Source: DUOX01 sp050944015 (GTDB lineage: Bacteria; Bacillota; Clostridia; Oscillospirales; Oscillospiraceae). Taken from it: a stretch of 34,538 nucleotides of DNA. Under the pieces are notes generated by a model, which had not been told where the DNA came from, searched no databases, and worked only from the letters and a program-made list of their open reading frames with translations. The stretch spans positions 1 to 34,538 of the forward strand of contig JBMNQG010000016.1 of assembly GCA_050944015.1 (NCBI GenBank), given 5' to 3'. The position numbers and the translations under genes were made by a program. This document shows, one piece after another, positions 17,515 to 24,794 of this stretch (positions are counted from its first letter, which is position 1; each line of letters begins with the position of its first letter).

Positions 17515-17712
17515 ATGAAGGAAGGCATCCATCCCACTTACTACAAGACAACTATCCGTTGCGCCTGTGGTGAGGTTATTGAGACAGGCTCAACCAAGAA
17601 GGACATCAACGTGGAGATCTGTTCCAAATGTCACCCCTTGTTTACAGGCAAGCAGAAGCTGGTGGACACCAGTGGGCGTGTTGAGAAGTTTAACAAGAAG
17701 TTTGGCCTGTAA
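17515..17712 (+). CDS. rpmE: 50S ribosomal protein L31, zinc-binding form
   Basis: The 65-residue product matches bacterial L31 end to end: KEGIHPTYY at the start, CACG (Cys16, Cys18) and CSKCHPLFTGKQK (Cys36, Cys39), then GRVEKFNKKF. The four Cys residues show this is the zinc-containing L31 (RpmE type) and not the zinc-independent YtiA type. The start has AAGAGGTG at suitable spacing. The gene has its own extended -10 promoter upstream and a strong terminator 18 bases downstream, so it is a single-gene unit. L31 sits at the subunit interface of the ribosome. Confidence 0.97.
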   Translation: MKEGIHPTYYKTTIRCACGEVIETGSTKKDINVEICSKCHPLFTGKQKLVDTSGRVEKFNKKFGL

Positions 17713-17729
17713 TTAAATCGGCGTGCCTG

Positions 17730-17759
17730 ACCCCGTGCCATTTTTGGCGCGGGGTTTTT
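17730..17759 (+). terminator. Rho-independent terminator of rpmE
   Basis: ACCCCGTGCC (17730-17739) pairs with GGCGCGGGGT (17746-17755), ten pairs with one G-U, loop ATTTTT, followed by a run of T residues ending at 17759. Confidence 0.9.
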
Positions 17760-17768
17760 GACATGTCC

Positions 17769-17796
17769 TTGAACATTTATCGAAGAACGCTATAAT
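17769..17796 (+). promoter_or_regulatory. Promoter of the flavin-reductase-like gene
   Basis: TTGAAC (17769-17774), 16 bases, and a perfect TATAAT (17791-17796), about 50 bases before the start codon at 17850. Confidence 0.65.
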
Positions 17797-17810
17797 ATTA
17801 ATTGTATAGC
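17789..17810. promoter_or_regulatory. Imperfect 22-bp palindrome over the -10 element, operator candidate
   Basis: The 22 bases pair at 9 of 11 symmetric positions, with outer arms GCTATA and TATAGC. The palindrome covers the -10 and the expected transcription start, a position typical of a repressor site. The cognate regulator is not identifiable here. Confidence 0.4.
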
Positions 17811-17849
17811 GAATCATTTGTTAAAATAATTGTGAAAGGACGGTAGACT

Positions 17850-18356
17850 ATGCCCCTGGTTAAGTTTAATCATGAAGAGTTAACCGAAAGTGTGTTTAAG
17901 CTTATCGGTGAAAGGTGGATGCTCATAACCGCCGGAGACAGGAACGGTTTCAACACCATGACCGCCAGCTGGGGCAGTTTGGGTGCGCTGTGGGGCATGC
18001 CCGTGGCCACCTGTTATATCCGTCCCCATCGGTATACCTATGGCTTTATGGAGAAGAGCCGGTATTACACTTTGAGCTTCTATCCCGAAAGCTTCAGAAA
18101 GCAGCTTGCTCTTTGCGGCTCCAAGAGCGGACGCGATATAGATAAAGTGAAGGAATGCGGCTTCACGCCGGCTTCTACCCCGGAAGGGGCCGTATATTTT
18201 GAAGAGGCTGAGATGGTGCTGGTCTGCAAGAAGGTATATTTTGCTGATTTCGACCCCCGTAATTTCCTGGATGACAGGATTGCCGAGCAGTACCATCCGG
18301 ACGATTATCACCGGATGTATATTGGTGAAATTGTAGGGGCCTACAAAAAGGCTTAA
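17850..18356 (+). CDS. Flavin reductase-like domain protein (FMN-binding split barrel)
   Basis: The 168-residue protein resembles small flavin-reductase-like proteins that bind FMN in a split-barrel dimer. Recognisable parts are ERWMLITAGD near the start, NTMTASWGSLGALWGMPVAT (the flavin-binding strand-loop of the family), the RPHRYTY motif, and YTLSFYP. Members reduce flavins or act on unknown electron acceptors in anaerobes; the substrate cannot be read from sequence. The ATG has GAAAGGACGG upstream. It has its own promoter with an operator-like palindrome, so it may be induced by a specific condition such as redox stress. hflX follows by about 70 bases. Confidence 0.85.
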   Translation: MPLVKFNHEELTESVFKLIGERWMLITAGDRNGFNTMTASWGSLGALWGMPVATCYIRPHRYTYGFMEKSRYYTLSFYPESFRKQLALCGSKSGRDIDKVKECGFTPASTPEGAVYFEEAEMVLVCKKVYFADFDPRNFLDDRIAEQYHPDDYHRMYIGEIVGAYKKA

Positions 18357-18428
18357 TGCATGTCAATTTATGATGAAAAGGATTGATAGACAATAGAAAA
18401 AACAGAGAATTCCAAAGAGCGGGCGGTA

Positions 18429-19661
18429 TTGGTGGGGCTGTCGGCGTTTACCATGAGCGACGAGGAACGCTCCACCGAGGTCAGCATGGACGAGCTTGCC
18501 GCTTTGGTAGAGACGGCGGGCGGCGAAGCGGTTGCGCAGGTTCTGCAAAGCAGGGCAGCCCCCGACCCACGAAGTTTTGTCGGAGAGGGCAAGGTCCGTG
18601 AGGTAAAGGAGCTTCTGGAGGCAAACGATTGCAGCCTGGCGGTGTTTGACAACGAGCTCTCCCCCTCCCAAATGCGGGTGCTGTCGGAAGAGCTGGGGGT
18701 TAAGGTTCTGGACCGCAGCGGCCTTATTCTGGACATATTTGCCCAGCGTGCCAGGACCCGGGAAGGTAAGCTTCAGGTGGAACTTGCCCAGTATAAGTAT
18801 TTGCTGCCGCGCCTGACAGGCATGTGGAAACACCTGGTGAGCCAAACCGCCGCAGGCGGCAAATCCCCCATCGGAATCCGCGGCCCGGGCGAAACCCAGC
18901 TTGAAGCGGACAGGCGGCACATCCGCCGGAAGATTCAAAAGCTGGAGCAGGAACTTAAGGACGTCCGCAAGGTGCGCTCCGTCCAGCGGGCCAGGAGGGA
19001 GAAGAACGACCTGCCCGTAGCTGCGCTGGTGGGCTACACCAATGCAGGGAAGTCCACCCTGCTCAACTGCCTTGCGGGCGCTCAGATTCAAACGGGAGAC
19101 AGGCTATTTGACACCCTTGACACCACCACCCGCCGGATGAAGCTGGACGAGACGCAGGAAATCCTTATCTCGGATACCGTCGGATTTATTCGCAAGCTCC
19201 CCCATCACCTGATAGAGGCCTTTAAAGCCACATTGGAGGAGCTGGCCTACGCGGATATTCTGCTCCACGTGATTGACCTGTCAAATCCTGATTGGGAGGA
19301 GCAGGCCGCAGTAGTGGACAGCCTGATACGCCAACTGGGTGCGGAACAGACGCCCTGCATACGGGTGTTTAATAAGTGCGACCTCTACTTTGGGGAGCTG
19401 CCCCGGGGGCATAACGTGGTGTGCATTTCCGCCCTTACGGGTGAAGGCAAGGAGGACTTGCTGAAAAAAATCTCAGAAATTCTGGGAGAGGAAAAACGGC
19501 GGGTCCGGCTCAGGCTGCCCTACGATAAGGGCTACCTGCTGGAGCGGCTCCACCGGGAGGCGTCGGTGCGCTCTGTAGAGTACGGCGAGGAACAAATATC
19601 CGTAGATGCGGTTATAGGGCCTAAGCTTTGGGGCATGGTCAGGGAGTATGCAGTTGAATAA
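18429..19661 (+). CDS. hflX: GTPase HflX
   Basis: HflX is a ribosome-associated GTPase that splits stalled 70S or 100S ribosomes, notably under heat or antibiotic stress. The N-terminal HflX domain includes SFVGEGKVREVKELL and FDNELSPSQMR; the linker has the conserved GPGETQLEADRRHIRRKI; the G domain has GYTNAGKST (G1), DTLDTTTRR (switch I), DTVGFIRKLP (G3) and FNKCDL (G4). The given start is the TTG at 18429, but residues typical of the family (KERAVLVGL) continue in frame upstream of it, back to a TAG at 18387. Only an ATA (18393) lies in that stretch as a possible initiator. The N-terminus is therefore probably about 12 residues longer. Confidence 0.94.
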   Translation: MVGLSAFTMSDEERSTEVSMDELAALVETAGGEAVAQVLQSRAAPDPRSFVGEGKVREVKELLEANDCSLAVFDNELSPSQMRVLSEELGVKVLDRSGLILDIFAQRARTREGKLQVELAQYKYLLPRLTGMWKHLVSQTAAGGKSPIGIRGPGETQLEADRRHIRRKIQKLEQELKDVRKVRSVQRARREKNDLPVAALVGYTNAGKSTLLNCLAGAQIQTGDRLFDTLDTTTRRMKLDETQEILISDTVGFIRKLPHHLIEAFKATLEELAYADILLHVIDLSNPDWEEQAAVVDSLIRQLGAEQTPCIRVFNKCDLYFGELPRGHNVVCISALTGEGKEDLLKKISEILGEEKRRVRLRLPYDKGYLLERLHREASVRSVEYGEEQISVDAVIGPKLWGMVREYAVE

Positions 19662-19733
19662 AACCCTACCCCCTGAGATATGCCCTATAGCAGTCTGCAG
19701 GGGGCGGCCGCTTAAGATGGAGGAGGCTGTTTC

Positions 19734-20363
19734 ATGGAAAGCTATCTGACGCCCGCCGGCTACGGAGAGGCGGAACTGATTGAAAAAAAGTCCCGCTTTA
19801 TTGGGCGGGTATGGCCGGTGGAGAGCGAGGAGGAGGCCCTGGCGCGGATTAAGGAAATCCGCGAAAAGCACTGGGATGCCACTCATAATGTGTACGCATA
19901 CATCATCAGGGAGAACGGGATAATGCGCTATTCCGACGACGGCGAGCCCCAGGGAACCTCCGGCATGCCCACGCTGAACGTTTTTCGTGCAGAAGAAATA
20001 CAAAACGTATGCTGCGTCATCACCAGGTATTTCGGCGGCACCCTGCTGGGGGCGGGCGGCCTTGTGAGGGCCTATTCAGGCGCCGCAAAGCTGGCTCTGG
20101 ATGCGGCGGGAATCAGACGCATGGCCCAATGGAACAGTCTTCGGATTCCGTGCCCCTACAGCCAGTTCGAGCGGGTTAAACGCCTGCTGGAAGAGCATGA
20201 AGGCATGATGGAAAACACGGAGTTCGCGGCGGACGTGCTCATTACGGCACTGGTCAGGGACGACTTGACGGATGCCTTTGCCTCCCGCCTCAGGGACATG
20301 ACCGCAGGAGCCGTTTCGGCAATTGTTTCGGGCAGCTGTTTCAGAGGCGTGAGAATAAAATGA
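19734..20363 (+). CDS. yigZ: YigZ/IMPACT family protein
   Basis: The 209-residue protein has the two-domain layout of the YigZ family. An N-terminal IMPACT (UPF0029) domain carries KKSRFIGRVWPVES, DATHNVYAY, YSDDGEPQGTSGMP and ITRYFGGTLLGAGGLVRAY; a C-terminal ferredoxin-like DUF1949 domain follows from about residue 135. The eukaryotic relative IMPACT regulates the eIF2 kinase Gcn2. Bacterial members are linked to translation or protease-like roles but have no settled function. The start has GGAGGAGG seven bases upstream. It lies alone between hflX and the dgt-dnaG-rpoD group, all on the plus strand. Confidence 0.93.
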   Translation: MESYLTPAGYGEAELIEKKSRFIGRVWPVESEEEALARIKEIREKHWDATHNVYAYIIRENGIMRYSDDGEPQGTSGMPTLNVFRAEEIQNVCCVITRYFGGTLLGAGGLVRAYSGAAKLALDAAGIRRMAQWNSLRIPCPYSQFERVKRLLEEHEGMMENTEFAADVLITALVRDDLTDAFASRLRDMTAGAVSAIVSGSCFRGVRIK

Positions 20364-20430
20364 CGCCTATTCAAAATTTTATAAAATTTAATAGAAAAAT
20401 AGAGGGAAAATAAAGTTCGATGTCGTATAA

Positions 20431-20456
20431 GGGTATCAGAAGGTTCTTCGATACCC
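20431..20456 (+). other. Hairpin in the leader of the dNTPase gene
   Basis: GGGTATC (20431-20437) pairs with GATACCC (20450-20456), and inside it GAAG pairs with CTTC around a 3-base loop, with one bulged A. It lies 16 bases before the GGAAGGAG ribosome binding site and no U-tract follows. Confidence 0.45.
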
Positions 20457-20486
20457 TGTTATCATTAATCAGGAAGGAGTGTGGCC

Positions 20487-21491
20487 ATGCCCTGCCCCAG
20501 AGAAAGACGCGAGCAGGCAGAGAAGTGTTTGATAAGTGAATACGGCATACTGTCCGTAAACTCAAAAGGGCGTCAAATCCCAGAAGAACCCTGCCAGGTT
20601 CGCACCTGTTTTCAGAGGGATGTGGATCGTATTATCCATTCAAAAGCCTTCCGGCGGCTGAAGCACAAGACGCAGGTCTTCCTTCAGCCGGAGGGAGACC
20701 ATTACCGGACACGTCTGACCCACACCCTGGAGGTCGCAAGGCTGGCTCGGACCATAGCCAGGGCCCTTGGCCTCAACGAGGATTTGACGGAAGCCGTATC
20801 TCTGGGCCACGATTTGGGGCACACTCCCTTCGGCCATGCGGGAGAGCGGGCCCTGCAGGAGATATACTCACCGGATTTCCGCCATTACCGGCAGAGCTTG
20901 CGGGTGGTGGACAAGCTGGAAAAGGAAGGCCGGGGCCTGAACCTGTGTTACGAGACCAGGATGGGCATAGTCAACCACACCCACGGCGCCCCGGACGATA
21001 CACTGGAAGCCACAGTGGTGAGGCTGTCGGACCGAATCGCTTACATAAACCACGATTTTGACGACGCCCTGCGGGCGGGGATAGTTACGCCCGAGGACCT
21101 GCCTCCCATAGTGCGCGAGCGCATAGGGGAGACAAACAGCCAACGGATTAATTCCATTGTCATGGATATTATAAATTCCAGCGGCAATGGCAAAATTCAA
21201 ATGTCTTCGCCAATGCAGGAAGCCGTAACGTGTTTCCATGACTACATGTTTGAGGCCGTGTACTATAACCCCGTCGCCAAAAGCGAGGAGAGCAAGGTCA
21301 AGGATATTTTGGCGGGAATCTGGAAATATTATGTTAACCACCCGGAAAAACTGCCCGAGGAATACAAGGCTATTGCCGATTCCGAGGGCCTCGAGCGGGC
21401 GGTATGCGACTATATTTCCGGAATGACGGACAAGTACGCCATGTACCAGTACAGCGAGCTATTCATTCCCGCTTCCTGGCAGGTAAGGTAA
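20487..21491 (+). CDS. dgt: HD-domain dNTP triphosphohydrolase (dGTPase-like)
   Basis: The protein belongs to the dGTPase family of HD phosphohydrolases, which cleave dNTPs to nucleosides and tripolyphosphate and help control dNTP pools. The 334 residues include the N-terminal FQRDVDRIIHSKAFRRLKHK, the Arg-rich HYRTRLTHTLEV with His79, and the metal-binding LGHDLGHTPFGH (H108, D109, plus H112 and H117), followed by RLSDRIAYINHD with the last metal Asp. A GTG two codons upstream (20481) is too close to the GGAAGGAG ribosome binding site, so the ATG at 20487 is the start. This short form next to dnaG and rpoD is typical of Clostridia. True substrate preference is unknown. Confidence 0.92.
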   Translation: MPCPRERREQAEKCLISEYGILSVNSKGRQIPEEPCQVRTCFQRDVDRIIHSKAFRRLKHKTQVFLQPEGDHYRTRLTHTLEVARLARTIARALGLNEDLTEAVSLGHDLGHTPFGHAGERALQEIYSPDFRHYRQSLRVVDKLEKEGRGLNLCYETRMGIVNHTHGAPDDTLEATVVRLSDRIAYINHDFDDALRAGIVTPEDLPPIVRERIGETNSQRINSIVMDIINSSGNGKIQMSSPMQEAVTCFHDYMFEAVYYNPVAKSEESKVKDILAGIWKYYVNHPEKLPEEYKAIADSEGLERAVCDYISGMTDKYAMYQYSELFIPASWQVR

Positions 21492-21581
21492 TTCTCAAGG
21501 GCTAAGACGAATTTTGCGCCTTCCGGCCTTTGGAGCGCCGATATGGGGAGCGCAGGCGGAAACGAATGGAGGTGAAGCCTC

Positions 21582-23321
21582 ATGGCCTTTAGTGAAAGTT
21601 TTCTTCAGGATTTGGCGGATCGTAACGATATAGTTGACGTGGTGTCGGGCTATGTGGCTCTGACCAAACGCAGCGGCCGGAATTTATTCGGCCTGTGCCC
21701 CTTTCACAGCGAAAAGACGCCCTCCTTTTCCGTCTCGCCGGACAAGCAGATATTCTATTGCTTCGGCTGCGGAAAGGGCGGCAGCGTTATAAATTTTATA
21801 ATGGAAGCGGAGAATCTGTCTTTCCCCGACGCGGTGCATTTCCTTGCCCGGCGGGCGGGCATGCAGGTTCCGGAGGACAGGCCGGACCCTAACAGCCGCC
21901 GCCGGGAACGAATGCTGGAGCTTAACAAGGAGGCCGCCAGGTTTTTTTACAACTGCCTGATTGCAGACCCCGGCAATCCCGCCCAGAAGTATATTGCCAT
22001 GCGTGGCATATCCCCGGCCATGGTGAAGAAATTCGGGCTCGGCTTCGCGCCCAATACCTGGGACAGCCTTGTGACGGCCATGAGCGCGAAGGGCTACACG
22101 AGACAGGAACTGCTGGATGCCGGCCTTGTCCGCAGCGGCAAAGGCGGGGGAATCTACGACGCCTTCCGCAACCGGCTGATGTTTCCGGTGATTGACGTGC
22201 GGGGCAGCGTCATAGGCTTTTCCGGGCGTATTCTTGACGACGGCGAGCCGAAGTACCTTAACAGCCCGGATACCCTTGTTTTTGACAAAAGGCGCCACCT
22301 TTTCGCCATGAATCTGGCTAAAAGGAGCAAAAGTGGATATATAATTCTGACTGAGGGTAATATAGACGTGGTTTCACTGCATCAGGCGGGGTTTGACTCT
22401 GCGGTTGCCTCTCTCGGCACTTCCCTGACGCCGGAGCAGGCCCGGCTTATCAGCCGCTATGCCCAGGAGGTGGTTATCGCCTATGACAGTGACGAGGCCG
22501 GGCGGAAGGCCTCCCAGCGGGCTATTGAAATTCTGGAAAAACTCGATTTAAAAGTCCGCGTCTTAAACATTCAGGGGGCCAAGGACCCCGACGAGTATAT
22601 CAAGACGAAGGGTGCCGACGCTTTCAGGACCTTTTTGGAGCGCTCGGAAAACCATATCGAATACCGGCTTCAGGCGGTGCAGTCCAGGCATGACCTAGGC
22701 ACCAGCGAGGGGACGGTGGATTTTGTGAAGGAAGCCGCCCGGCTTGTGGCGGAGCTGGGCAGCCCCGTGGAACGGGAAGTCTATGGAAGCAGGGTGGCCG
22801 AGACAGCCGGAGTTCCCAAAGAAGTGGTGGAGGACGAGGTGCGGCGGCAGCGGAAACTGATGCTGAAAAGCGCCAGAAAAAAACAGGAGCAGAGCGCGCT
22901 GCGGCCGGTCAAGGTGGTACAGCCGAAGCTCAAAAGCATCAAATATGAAAATGTCCGCTCGGCGGCCGCCGAGGAAGGCATTATCCGCCTTTTGTATCTG
23001 GATCCCGAACTTTTCAGGGACAGGGATTTCCCGAAAAAGGAAGACTTCTCGTCTGAACTTTTGGGAAGACTGTACGAGGAGATACGCCAGCGTGTTTTGG
23101 AAGGAGGTAGCCTATCAATGGCGGCACTTAGCGAAAAGTTCACCTCCGACGAGATTAGCCACCTGACGGGAATACTCCAAAAACCGGAGATGTTGTCAAA
23201 CGGGGCTAAGGCGTTGGAAGATTACATAGAAATAATGAGGGCGGAGAAAAACAGCCTTGAAAATAAAGATTTAAGGCTTATCGCCGAAGAATATAGACAG
23301 AAAAAGGGGTATGGTGGATAG
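21582..23321 (+). CDS. dnaG: DNA primase
   Basis: DnaG makes the RNA primers used by the replicative polymerases. The 579-residue protein has the N-terminal zinc-binding domain with C39, H42, C60 and C63 (LCPFHSEKTPSFSV, FYCFGCGKGG), the RNA polymerase core with IGFSGRILDDGEPKYLNSP, and the TOPRIM fold with the acidic EGNIDVVSLHQAG (E258) and AYDSDEAG (D302, D304). A less conserved C-terminal helical domain, which contacts the DnaB/DnaC helicase, follows a basic linker. The ATG has GGAGGTG at good spacing. Only two bases separate its stop from rpoD, as in the macromolecular synthesis operon found widely in bacteria. Confidence 0.97.
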   Translation: MAFSESFLQDLADRNDIVDVVSGYVALTKRSGRNLFGLCPFHSEKTPSFSVSPDKQIFYCFGCGKGGSVINFIMEAENLSFPDAVHFLARRAGMQVPEDRPDPNSRRRERMLELNKEAARFFYNCLIADPGNPAQKYIAMRGISPAMVKKFGLGFAPNTWDSLVTAMSAKGYTRQELLDAGLVRSGKGGGIYDAFRNRLMFPVIDVRGSVIGFSGRILDDGEPKYLNSPDTLVFDKRRHLFAMNLAKRSKSGYIILTEGNIDVVSLHQAGFDSAVASLGTSLTPEQARLISRYAQEVVIAYDSDEAGRKASQRAIEILEKLDLKVRVLNIQGAKDPDEYIKTKGADAFRTFLERSENHIEYRLQAVQSRHDLGTSEGTVDFVKEAARLVAELGSPVEREVYGSRVAETAGVPKEVVEDEVRRQRKLMLKSARKKQEQSALRPVKVVQPKLKSIKYENVRSAAAEEGIIRLLYLDPELFRDRDFPKKEDFSSELLGRLYEEIRQRVLEGGSLSMAALSEKFTSDEISHLTGILQKPEMLSNGAKALEDYIEIMRAEKNSLENKDLRLIAEEYRQKKGYGG

Positions 23322-23323
23322 AT

Positions 23324-24664
23324 ATGATGATGGATGAAAAAAAGGTGGGAGCTGACCTGGAGTCTTCTGCTATAGACAACGCAAACGAAAATAACGAGAA
23401 TAAAAATCAGACTGAAAATAAGGACGAAAAGGAAAATAAGGCTGAAACCGAGGCCAAGGCCAAGAAGAAGGCTTCGTCAGGCAAATCCGGCAGCAAAAAA
23501 TCTTCGAAAAAAACATCCAAAGCCGATGCCCAGGAGAGCGAGGAGTCAAGTCAGGAAAGCGACGAAAAAAAGCTCAACGAGCTGATTGAAAAGGGCAAAA
23601 AGACCGGAAAGCTCACCTCCAAGGAATTGATGGAGGTTCTGGAAAGCCTGAACCTGGACGCCGAGCAGATTGACCGGTTCTATGATACTCTGGAGAATCT
23701 TGGTATTGAGGCTACTGTCGAGGACTACCTCCCGCCTCTGGACGATATGCCGCTGCCCGCTCTGGAAGAGCTGGAGGAGATAGAGGAGGTTCCCGAAGAA
23801 GAGCTTGAGGACCCCGAGGTCATGCTGGAGAACATTGCCACGGATGACCCGGTTCGCATGTACCTCAAGGAGATAGGCAAGATAAGCCTGCTGACCCCGG
23901 AGGAGGAAGTGGAGCTGGCCATCAGGATGAGCCAGGGAGACGAAAAGGCCAGGGCCCGCATGGCGGAGGCAAACCTCCGTCTGGTGGTGAGTATAGCCAA
24001 GCGCTATGTAGGACGCGGCATGCTTTTCCTGGACCTGATTCAGGAAGGAAACCTAGGCCTTATTAAGGCGGTGGAAAAGTTCGACTACACCAAGGGTTAC
24101 AAGTTTTCTACCTACGCCACCTGGTGGATTCGTCAGGCTATAACCCGGGCCATAGCGGACCAGGCCCGCACTATCCGCATACCCGTGCATATGGTTGAGA
24201 CCATCAACAAGGTGATAAGGGTTTCCCGCCAGCTCTTGCAGGAACTGGGCCACGACCCGACCCCCGAGGAGATTGCCGCGGAAATGAGCATGCCCGTTGA
24301 AAAGGTCAGGGATATACTTAAAATCGCTCAGGAGCCCGTGTCTCTTGAGACACCCATAGGCGAGGAGGAGGACAGCCATCTGGGGGACTTCATCCCCGAC
24401 GAGGACGCCTCCGAGCCCTCGGAGGCCGCCAGCTTCACCCTCCTGAAGGAGCAGCTCATGTCGGTGCTGTCCACCCTTACTCCCAGGGAAGAAAAGGTCC
24501 TGCGCCTGCGCTTCGGCCTGGAGGACGGGCGCACCCGCACCCTTGAGGAGGTAGGCAAGGAGTTCAACGTCACCCGTGAGCGTATACGCCAGATTGAGGC
24601 CAAGGCATTAAGGAAGCTGCGCCATCCCAGCCGCAGCAAAAAACTGAGGGACTTCCTGAACTGA
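23324..24664 (+). CDS. rpoD: RNA polymerase primary sigma factor (sigma-70/SigA)
   Basis: This is the housekeeping sigma factor. Region 1.1-like helices lie at about 82-140 and region 1.2 at about 172-206 (DDPVRMYLKEIGKISLLTPE). Region 2 (about 215-285) has LDLIQEGNLGLIKAVEKFDY and FSTYATWWIRQAITRAI, which binds core and melts the -10. Region 3 is at 290-365, with the DFIPDE finger, and region 4 near 375-440 has the EEVGKEFNVTRERIRQIEAK helix-turn-helix for the -35. The first 80 residues are a low-complexity Lys/Glu/Asn/Ser tail encoded by A-rich DNA. Three ATG codons in a row (23324, 23327, 23330) could each start, with GGTGG upstream. A strong terminator follows. Confidence 0.97.
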   Translation: MMMDEKKVGADLESSAIDNANENNENKNQTENKDEKENKAETEAKAKKKASSGKSGSKKSSKKTSKADAQESEESSQESDEKKLNELIEKGKKTGKLTSKELMEVLESLNLDAEQIDRFYDTLENLGIEATVEDYLPPLDDMPLPALEELEEIEEVPEEELEDPEVMLENIATDDPVRMYLKEIGKISLLTPEEEVELAIRMSQGDEKARARMAEANLRLVVSIAKRYVGRGMLFLDLIQEGNLGLIKAVEKFDYTKGYKFSTYATWWIRQAITRAIADQARTIRIPVHMVETINKVIRVSRQLLQELGHDPTPEEIAAEMSMPVEKVRDILKIAQEPVSLETPIGEEEDSHLGDFIPDEDASEPSEAASFTLLKEQLMSVLSTLTPREEKVLRLRFGLEDGRTRTLEEVGKEFNVTRERIRQIEAKALRKLRHPSRSKKLRDFLN

Positions 24665-24670
24665 AAATGT

Positions 24671-24719
24671 AAAATTGCCCCAGGAGAGGCTGTTCTCTGG
24701 GGGCAATTTTTGTTTTTAT
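24671..24719 (+). terminator. Rho-independent terminator of the dgt-dnaG-rpoD unit
   Basis: AAAATTGCCCC (24671-24681) pairs with GGGGCAATTTT (24700-24710), with an upper helix partly formed by GAG/CTC, followed by TGTTTTTATT. It starts seven bases after the rpoD stop. Confidence 0.9.
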
Positions 24720-24751
24720 TGCTGTGTAGGAGCGCAAAGTGCTGAGCTGGG

Positions 24752-24781
24752 AAAATAAGACCCCCGGAAAACCTCCGGGGG
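24752..24781 (-). terminator. Terminator of the APC permease gene
   Basis: On the minus strand CCCCCGG (24781-24775) pairs with CCGGGGG (24767-24761) around a 7-base loop, followed by TCTTATTTTC. It starts 14 bases past the permease stop. Confidence 0.75.
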
Positions 24782-24794
24782 CGTAACGGCTTGA

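Noticed and set aside
19669..19704. CCCCCTG/CAGGGGG inverted repeat after hflX as a terminator
   Set aside because: Only 7 pairs around a 22-base loop and no U-tract.
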